30,579 nucleotides of DNA. Origin: Bacteroides sp. (GTDB lineage: Bacteria > Bacteroidota > Bacteroidia > Bacteroidales > Bacteroidaceae). Positions 17,007-23,800 of the stretch are shown in pieces. The number at the start of each line of letters is the position of its first letter. The stretch's first letter is position 1. The translations under genes were made by a program, and so were the position numbers. Under the pieces are notes generated by a model. The model was not told where the DNA came from. It did not search any database and saw nothing but the letters and a program-made list of their open reading frames with translations. The stretch spans positions 1-30,579 of the forward strand of contig DXLM01000039.1 of assembly GCA_019414725.1 (NCBI GenBank). The letters are read 5' to 3'.

Positions 17007-17291
17007 CTACAAATCCAGATAAGTCTTCAGTGCCTTTATATATTCTTCCATCGCTTTTCTGCCTGTTTCTGTAATCCGGCACGATGTACGAGTCTTTTTT
17101 CCGACAAACTCTTTCTCTACCTGAATGTATCCCGCCTTGCTCAGTTTATCCAGTTGCACACTGAGATTACCGGCAGTAGATTCAGTCTTCTCTTTCAAGT
17201 ATACAAAGTCGGCCTCATCTACCGATAATAGGATAGACATAATCGCCAGACGCAGTTGCGAGTGTATCAACGGATCTAGTTCAGCAAGCAT
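17007..17291 (-). CDS. Small winged-helix transcriptional regulator (HTH_34/MarR-like)
   Basis: This 94-residue protein is essentially one winged-helix domain. It has LDPLIHSQLRLAIMSILLS (about 5-23), the recognition-helix region NLSVQLDKLSKAGYIQVEKEF (about 42-62, given in part), and a basic wing GKKTRTSCRITETGRKAM. This pattern is typical of the single-domain winged-helix regulators (Pfam HTH_34 type) common in Bacteroidetes. The ATG lies inside the end of the upstream membrane-protein gene (11-bp overlap), so the two are translated together. It is the best candidate for the protein that binds the paired palindromes at 17932-18030, which would make it autoregulatory; that link is inference. 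Confidence 0.85.
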   Translation of the reverse strand: MLAELDPLIHSQLRLAIMSILLSVDEADFVYLKEKTESTAGNLSVQLDKLSKAGYIQVEKEFVGKKTRTSCRITETGRKAMEEYIKALKTYLDL

Positions 17292-17904
17292 AAGCAGCGG
17301 CTTTTTTATTCAACAAATGTCCTGGTATCACCATCATAAGCAAGAAAGAAAAACCGAAATATAGATTCCATTCCGGAGCCACTCTACCGCCATTTGTCAG
17401 TACCATCAGCATATAGACAGCAACCAAAAAGGCAACAAGAGGTGAATACACCAGGGCTGGAACCCGAACAATCAGACCGGTAATCGAAGTTCCTATACCC
17501 GCATATAGTAAACACAGCGGAAGCATCAAGCCAAAATTGCACGAACCAATCACCATACCTATCAGTAGCATGGCCACAACAGTCAGTCCGAACAACGATC
17601 CTACGATGCACCAGGTATGAGCAAGCATCTTATCCATATGTGTTACCACAGAAGGTTTCTTACGAACCTGAAGTACTTTCATAACAATGGCAGGAATAAA
17701 CATCAAAAACCACAAGGCGTTCCACAACGGTCTGCCTGTGATATACACGGCTGCATATACAACTACAGAAAGCACTACTGCAGCATATCCATAAATCAGA
17801 AAAACATTGCCACTACCCCGTTCCAAATTTTCTTTCGTCATTTGAATCATCTGGGAAATCAGTTCCAGACTCTCTTTTTCTGTAAACATCTTCTTTTCTT
17901 CCAT
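17281..17904 (-). CDS. Integral membrane protein of unknown function, cotranscribed with a winged-helix regulator
   Basis: This 207-residue protein has a charged N terminus (about 35 residues, with KESLELISQMIQMTKENLER) and about five or six membrane segments at roughly 40-60, 65-82, 106-127, 128-148, 152-172 and 180-198. No catalytic motif is visible and I do not recognise a named family. It overlaps the regulator by 11 bp. The arrangement, a membrane protein paired with a small HTH protein, recurs in Bacteroidetes and may be a sensor and regulator pair or a stress-induced pair. The ATG at 17904 has AAGGAG only 1 nt before it, so M6 (17889) is an alternative start. Confidence 0.75.
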   Translation of the reverse strand: MEEKKMFTEKESLELISQMIQMTKENLERGSGNVFLIYGYAAVVLSVVVYAAVYITGRPLWNALWFLMFIPAIVMKVLQVRKKPSVVTHMDKMLAHTWCIVGSLFGLTVVAMLLIGMVIGSCNFGLMLPLCLLYAGIGTSITGLIVRVPALVYSPLVAFLVAVYMLMVLTNGGRVAPEWNLYFGFSFLLMMVIPGHLLNKKAAAYAC

Positions 17905-17931
17905 ACTCCTTACATTTTTAAAAGATAAAAC

Positions 17932-18030
17932 AGTTTATTTTATAAACTACTACTGCAAAAAAAATAGAAATCCGCGCGTTTATTCCTATTTCTATTACAT
18001 CACAAATATAAAGTAGTTTATTTTATAAAC
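17932..18030. promoter_or_regulatory. Nested palindromic control region (paired operators)
   Basis: AGTTTATTTTATAAAC occurs at 17932-17947 and again at 18015-18030. Each copy is itself an interrupted palindrome (GTTTAT-TTT-ATAAAC). Flanking ACTACT and AGTAG extend the pair into an inverted arrangement centred near 17981. A second inverted repeat, AATAGAAAT (17963-17971) with ATTTCTATT (17988-17996), shares almost the same axis. The distal copy sits between the -33 and -7 elements and the proximal copy is in the leader, which is what repressor operators would look like. Confidence 0.7.
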
Positions 18031-18034
18031 CAAA
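18003..18034 (-). promoter_or_regulatory. Promoter of the membrane protein/regulator operon
   Basis: On the minus strand TTTG (18031-18034) and TATATTTG (18003-18010) are 20 bp apart. One palindrome fills the spacer. The leader to the ATG at 17904 would be about 90 nt and holds the inner inverted repeat and the second palindrome. Confidence 0.65.
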
Positions 18035-18287
18035 TATTCTGTTGTTTTTTTCTGAAAAAAGTAAATTTCCTACCAAGTCAATTGTAATAAAGCACAACTA
18101 TCCATGAAGATTTTGCTGTGACCAATGCATAATAAAACATTTCTGTCCGACAAAACATTTCCGAAAGCTCATAGTCGCTTGTAATATAGCAGTTGGTTTA
18201 TTCATCGATACAACAGAGTTTTCAAAGCCTTAAATACAACTGAGAATCAACCTATTGATAAATTTATCACACAGCGATAACAATAAA
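18035..18287. other. AT-rich intergenic stretch with a 14-bp palindrome
   Basis: I see no gene here. TGATAAATTTATCA at 18256-18269 is a perfect 14-bp palindrome about 20 bp beyond the meaB terminator, with GATAA repeated shortly after it. Near 18138-18170 AAAACATTTC occurs twice, 18 bp apart. Neither can be tied to a gene. Confidence 0.4.
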
Positions 18288-18333
18288 AAAACTCTTCCCA
18301 AAGGCTTTTAAAAAAGACCTTCAGAAAGAGTTT
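18288..18333 (-). terminator. Terminator of the DUF1573-meaB operon
   Basis: On the minus strand AAACTCTT pairs with AAGAGTTT, with further pairing inside (AAGG-CTTTT with AAAAG-CCTT), followed by a run of seven T residues. It lies about 120 bp past the meaB stop. Confidence 0.8.
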
Positions 18334-18384
18334 CTATAATATCAGCAATTTCTGCCAAAAATATCTCGATGTTTTTTTATTTTC

Positions 18385-18411
18385 TGTACGAAAGTTCAGC
18401 AAGTTCGTACA
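18385..18411 (-). other. Stem-loop in the meaB 3' untranslated region
   Basis: TGTACGAA and TTCGTACA form a perfect 8-bp stem around an 11-nt loop. No T run follows on either strand, so it is not an intrinsic terminator by itself. It could protect the transcript 3' end or be a protein site. Confidence 0.4.
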
Positions 18412-18454
18412 AAAATTTTCAGAGAAATTATGTACTCCGTCGCAAGCCCAGCAA

Positions 18455-19549
18455 TCAAAGATTACCGAAATATGTATCGAGCAACTTTTTCGCAGCCGAG
18501 AACGAAGTAGCCTTTCCTTGCAATACCTCCTGTTCCTGAGCTGTAAGCATCGAAGCGATAGCCGGATTATTGTAGAAACTATCACGCAAATGCTCGTTTA
18601 TCGTTTCGTACATCCAGTATTTAGCCTGTTCGTTGCGGCGGTAATCAAAGTATCCGTTCTTCTTCACAAAGTCGATATAATTGTACACCATGTCCCAGAT
18701 CTCCTTGATTCCGATGCCATAAAAACCTGAATATGTCAGTACCTGTGGTGTCCATCCCGATTCAGGAGCCGGAAACAGATGCAGTGCATTACGGAAATGA
18801 GCAGCAGCCAGCTTCGCCTTCTCGATGTTATTACCATCAGCCTTGTTGATGATGATACCGTCTGCCATCTCCATTATACCACGCTTGATACCTTGCAGTT
18901 CATCTCCTGTTCCGGCAAGCTGTATCAGCAGGAAGAAATCCACCATCGAATGAACGGCTGTTTCGCTCTGCCCTACTCCCACTGTTTCGACAAAAATTTT
19001 ATCGAAACCTGCTGCTTCGCACAAGATAATCGTTTCACGGGTTTTACGGGCTACACCACCCAGCGAACCGGCAGAAGGGCTGGGGCGGATAAAGGAATCT
19101 GGATGAACGGAAAGTTTTTCCATACGGGTTTTATCTCCCAAAATACTTCCTTTCGAACGCTCACTGCTAGGGTCGATAGCCAGTACAGCCAGCTTACCTC
19201 CACGTTCCAGCACATGCAGGCCGAATACATCAATCGACGTACTCTTCCCCGCTCCGGGAACACCACTGATACCCACACGGATAGAATTGCCTGAATACGG
19301 CAGACATTTTTCGATAACCTCCTGTGCGACTGCCTGATGCTCGGGTTTCACACTCTCTACCAGCGTGACAGCCTGACTAAGTACGGTTACATCGCCTTTT
19401 ACGATACCTTCCACGTACTCGCCTACGGTAAACTGACGGCGCTTGGGTTTCTTTCTCAGGTTCAAATAAGGATTTATACTGGAGGGTTGTTCGATACCCT
19501 TGTTAACAGTCAATCCCTTGTACTCCTCACTGTTCTCAGGGTGTTCCAT
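18455..19549 (-). CDS. meaB: Methylmalonyl-CoA mutase-associated GTPase MeaB (ArgK family)
   Basis: MeaB is a G3E P-loop GTPase that protects and reloads the adenosylcobalamin enzyme methylmalonyl-CoA mutase, which Bacteroides uses to make propionate from succinate. In the 364 residues are Walker A GVPGAGKS (96-103), DPSSERSKGSILGDKTRM (about 124-141), the ETVGVGQSE switch region, and the guanine-specificity motif NKAD. The C-terminal helices that make the MeaB dimer are present. No mutase subunit gene is in the window. It lies 45 bp after the DUF1573 gene on the same strand and probably shares its promoter; a functional tie between the two is not evident. Confidence 0.93.
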   Translation of the reverse strand: MEHPENSEEYKGLTVNKGIEQPSSINPYLNLRKKPKRRQFTVGEYVEGIVKGDVTVLSQAVTLVESVKPEHQAVAQEVIEKCLPYSGNSIRVGISGVPGAGKSTSIDVFGLHVLERGGKLAVLAIDPSSERSKGSILGDKTRMEKLSVHPDSFIRPSPSAGSLGGVARKTRETIILCEAAGFDKIFVETVGVGQSETAVHSMVDFFLLIQLAGTGDELQGIKRGIMEMADGIIINKADGNNIEKAKLAAAHFRNALHLFPAPESGWTPQVLTYSGFYGIGIKEIWDMVYNYIDFVKKNGYFDYRRNEQAKYWMYETINEHLRDSFYNNPAIASMLTAQEQEVLQGKATSFSAAKKLLDTYFGNL

Positions 19550-19594
19550 AGTCTTAGTATTTTAAGTTGATAATAATAGCCTTACGAGAATATC

Positions 19595-20674
19595 TTAAGG
19601 CTGTACGATTTTTGCCTTTACCCGAATGGTAACCGACGGTTTATTCGGGTCGTTGGTAATCATCAGTACACGGGGAGTACCTTTCACACGCGAAAGGTTC
19701 TCACCAAGTACGGTAATCTTCAGCTTGGCAGATTCACCCGGCTTCAGTACCGTTTTCTTCAAATTGACGGCTAGAGCGATGTTGAACACCTGCATATCCT
19801 GAATAACCAAATCGGTCTTTCCCGTATTGGTAATGATGACATTCTGCGATTTTTTCTGTTTCGGTTTCAGCGGAGGGAACTCCAGCTGTGTAGTAGAAAG
19901 CGAAATCTGTGGAGGATTGTTCTTCTGCTGTTCGGTCAGTCCGGAGAAATCCGGCAACAAGACTGTCGATACAGGTATTTCGTTGTCGCTTCCCACTTTG
20001 TCGCCCGGATAGCGTGACAGATACACCGATGTACGGGTAATACCGAACTTCGGAAGTTTTTCCGTATCGAGCGTAACGATAATCTTACCGTTCTTACCTC
20101 TTCCCAGCACTTCGGGAACTGCCTTTGCACTCAGATAAGGAGGCAGATGCATCAACACCGGAGAATAAGCTTTATTGGATGTATTGGCTACCAGAATACT
20201 AAATTCAGGATGGTCGCCTTTATTGACATCTTTAAATTCTATTTCATCTTTGTCCAGACGGATTGCACCAAACCCGAAAGGATGGGTAAACGAATAATTT
20301 CTGGCGTCGGCTGTTACTTCACCATTAAATTCCAGATAAATAGGACGATAAGAAGCGTTGCAGTAAATACCGACTTCTTTATAGAAATGTCCGATAGCCT
20401 CTGCGTCGAAAACGGCTGTTACCGTACCTTTTCCACCGGCAGGTATCGGAGACTTAGTCCAGTCGACCTCCGTACAGCCGCAGGAAGAAGTTACTTTCGA
20501 AATAACCAGCGGTTTGTCACCCGTATTCGTGAAATTATAAGTAATGGTCACCGGATTGCGCCAAAGCACATATCCCAACTCCTGCACATTCTTGTCGAAT
20601 GTTATTTTCGGCTGTGCCTGAGCAACCAGAACTACGGCAAACAATATATTGAATAGAAATAAAATGCGTTTCAT
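19595..20674 (-). CDS. DUF1573 domain protein, exported
   Basis: This 359-residue protein has a clean signal peptide (about 1-20, ending VAQAQ). Next is a DUF1573 domain with the hallmark NTGDKPLVISKVTSSCGCTE (about 51-70) and PIPAGGKGTVTAVFD. The rest contains at least two more immunoglobulin-like segments, the last with NTGKTDLVIQDMQV and LKPGESAKLKITV. These are ASH/MSP-like beta-sandwich folds. Many Bacteroidetes carry such proteins and no precise function is established. It is probably periplasmic or at the outer membrane. It has its own promoter and precedes meaB by 45 bp. Confidence 0.88.
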   Translation of the reverse strand: MKRILFLFNILFAVVLVAQAQPKITFDKNVQELGYVLWRNPVTITYNFTNTGDKPLVISKVTSSCGCTEVDWTKSPIPAGGKGTVTAVFDAEAIGHFYKEVGIYCNASYRPIYLEFNGEVTADARNYSFTHPFGFGAIRLDKDEIEFKDVNKGDHPEFSILVANTSNKAYSPVLMHLPPYLSAKAVPEVLGRGKNGKIIVTLDTEKLPKFGITRTSVYLSRYPGDKVGSDNEIPVSTVLLPDFSGLTEQQKNNPPQISLSTTQLEFPPLKPKQKKSQNVIITNTGKTDLVIQDMQVFNIALAVNLKKTVLKPGESAKLKITVLGENLSRVKGTPRVLMITNDPNKPSVTIRVKAKIVQP

Positions 20675-20703
20675 CTTTCAGTGTGTTACTTGTTTAGAGT
20701 GAA

Positions 20704-20735
20704 CAAAGATAAAGAGAAAATCAAAGACGAACAAA
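20704..20735 (-). promoter_or_regulatory. Promoter of the DUF1573-meaB operon
   Basis: On the minus strand TTTG (20732-20735) and TATCTTTG (20704-20711) are 20 bp apart. The leader would be about 25 nt. Confidence 0.7.
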
Positions 20736-20785
20736 GGTTGGTGGTGAATTAATATAAATTTGCCGATACAGCCGTAAAAAGAGAT

Positions 20786-20830
20786 ACAGGCTGATGCAGA
20801 TTTTCCAGTATGGAAAATACATCAGCCTGT
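20786..20830 (-). terminator. Terminator of the alpha-2-macroglobulin-like gene
   Basis: ACAGGCTGATG and CATCAGCCTGT form a perfect 11-bp stem, with a second ATTTTCC/GGAAAAT stem inside. On the minus strand ATCTCTTTTT follows. It lies 17 bp past the stop codon. Confidence 0.8.
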
Positions 20831-20846
20831 ACTGTTTTCTAATGAA

Positions 20847-23800
20847 TTATTCTACTGTCAGAGATTGTCCTCCTGTGTGTCCGCTGAACTCGGGAGCATA
20901 AACCGACTGGATGGTTGCCACACCGGCCTGATAATTTCCCGCACGGTCTAAATAAACTTCATACTCCAGCGTATATGTACCCTTCGGCATCCGGTCGATA
21001 AAGAGTTCGGTCGAAGCATCCCGGTTCACCTGATAATATCCCAGACCGTTGTTCCAATGATAGCCGGACAACTGGTTTTCCAGTTCCATACATGCCGCAC
21101 GCTCATCCTTTATCCGGATAAAGTCCATGTCGCGATCGGCCTTTACCGTCAGCCGTACAGTCAGTTTATCTCCAGCATGCAAGGCAGTCTTCCGCGAAAC
21201 CTGCTTACCGTCGAGCCAATACTCACGTACTATTGAAACGCCGTTACCTTTTGCCGGAAGTACCTTATCCATATCCTCCAGATACTGCGCATATACAGCT
21301 CCCCAGCCTATACCGGTTCCCGACTTCGAAACGACAACACGTTCCACACGAGTATCCGTTCCGGTCAGCGTCATTCGGGTATATCCTAAAGCATCGTCCG
21401 GAGTACGTACCTCGATATTACCGGCTACTGCCTTCATCTTTCCATTCACCTGCAACTGCTTACCGGAGCCATTCAAGAAAGCATACACCGCATCTGCTGT
21501 TGCAATACCGCTTTCCCATACCTGAACTTGCTTCTGTTTGAGCAGCCAAAGCTTCATACCGGCCAGCATATCCTCATCGGGAGCAATCTGCCGGATAGCC
21601 TCCATAGCAGCCACCTGTGCAGGGATTCTGTAATTGCTCCATGAATAAGGTGCTTTCGGTGTATCGAAATAGACTCCCAGTTGCGGCGTGCTTACCGTAT
21701 ATTCCTTAACAGACTGAACCAGTTCCTGAGCCTGACGCTTTCTGCCATCAGCCTGCATAATGAGAGCAATCATCGCCTTCTCACCGATAGAATAGTCGGC
21801 CGAACGGTTTTCCAGCTTATCCGTCATATAGGCGTTTATCTGTTTATCTGCCAACGAAGCAGCCTGCCCGTCGAGAGCACAAACATACAGATAGTGTACC
21901 ACCTGCCCGTTGGGAACAAGGTTTTTCGCACCTTCCTTTTCCGCCTTCTTCATCATTTCATAATCTTCTTTCACTGCGTTCTGCAAATAGCGCAAAGCCT
22001 GTGTATACATCGGAGCGACCTTTCCGTCGAGCGTCACGTTCATGTGCTGTAAACGTGCCAGCATCTCCACAATCTGCGTTGTAATATACCGGCTACCTGT
22101 CATACCCTTATACCAGCTCCATGAGCCATCGGAAAGTTGCAGTTCTTGCAAACGTTCTACCGAAGTACGCAGGCGGTTGTCCATCGAATTCAGATCGAAC
22201 AACAAGGCTATACGCCGTTTCTGTTCGCCTTCCTCAATTGCTTCGGAAAGCCATGGAGTTTCTTCCAGCAACAGATTCTTCAAATCCTGATTGCGTTCGA
22301 GATTACTCAAAAGCGTTTCTTTACTTCCTCCCTGAGCAATCCAGGTATCAAACACCTGTTTGATGCGGGGATTTGCCTTCACAATAGCCTCAGCAAGTGA
22401 ATTGGCATAATAGGCAGTTGCCCACGACAATGCATCTTCTTCTGCCGGATTGCCAATAACAGGCAACGCCTGAACAGCATACCAGTCGGGATTTGCAGTC
22501 AGCTCCACTGTCAGCCGTCGTTCGGTAGCCGTTTTGCTCTGCTTGTTGAACAAGTCTTCGGTTCCGACTTCCGTCATGCTTTCTCCACTCAATTGGACAG
22601 GAATGGTTTCCGTCATCCACTGCTTGTCGGTCAGTACCGGCAAGTAATGCTGTTCGCCGTCGCTATATTCTCCAGCCTCGGCCGTAATCCGGCATACCAC
22701 CATATCATATTTATCAGGAATCTGGCAGTCAAACCGTACGACTCCCGTTGTTCCTTCTGCCACACTGAACGGTTGCTGATAATCGTAAACCACTTCTTCT
22801 GTCACCGGATCGTATAATTTGATACCGGCATTCCCTTCAATCTTGTCCATCGACAGATTGACCAGCGAAGCAGCAATAACGGTTCGGTCACCTTTGCGGA
22901 CGAAGCGCGGCATATTAGGTTGCACCATAAATGGCTTGCTCGTCTTCACGGTCTGCGTCAGCATGCCGTAATCGACATCCTGTGTATGCGCCAGTCCTGT
23001 GAACTTCCATTCGGTCAATGCATCCGGTACGGTAAAGACGATACTTACCCTACCCAGTGAATCAGTCCGCAAATTCGGATAGAAAAAGGCTGTTTCGGCA
23101 AAGTTCTCACGCACCGGAATCATCGTTTCTTTACCATCTGTTCCTTCGACAGCTGCATCATTTTCTACAATCTGCAAGACTTCTTCTACACCAGCACTGC
23201 CGCTTTCTTTTTTAAAGCCGGACGATACAATATCCGAAGAGGCGACTACCGCCGATTCCTCAACAGTCATGACAGGCTGATATTTCACCTCTACGGCATT
23301 TCCGGCATCGTGTTTCGCCAGAATACGGGTTGATGTGCCAGCCAGATTGATGCCTCTCATATAAACATTTCCGGAAAAGACCAGCAAAGAACTATACTCA
23401 CCATTCAGCAGATTCAGTCCGGTGTATGTCCTTACGTATGGAAAACCTGCAAACATGCCGATTCCCTGGTTTGCCGACAACATACCTGCATAAATCCATG
23501 GAACAGGGCGAGAGAACCACAGATTAAAACGCCAGTCGTGCTGATACAGCTTATCGAGCGAAGCATCGTAAAGGGATGCCATCACATTAGCTTTCACCGG
23601 ATTTCCGGCCGCATCTGTAATATGCATGCTCCATTCTTCCTTATTGCCCGGCTGCAACTTATCTCTGAAAGTTTCCCACTTCAATGTCAGTTTCTTTTCC
23701 GGTTCCGGCCGGATGATTGTCGCCTGCTTGCTATACAGGCTGCCGTTCCGCATGAAAGCAAAGTTTACGGTAATACCATCGCCATACACCTCCCGATACG

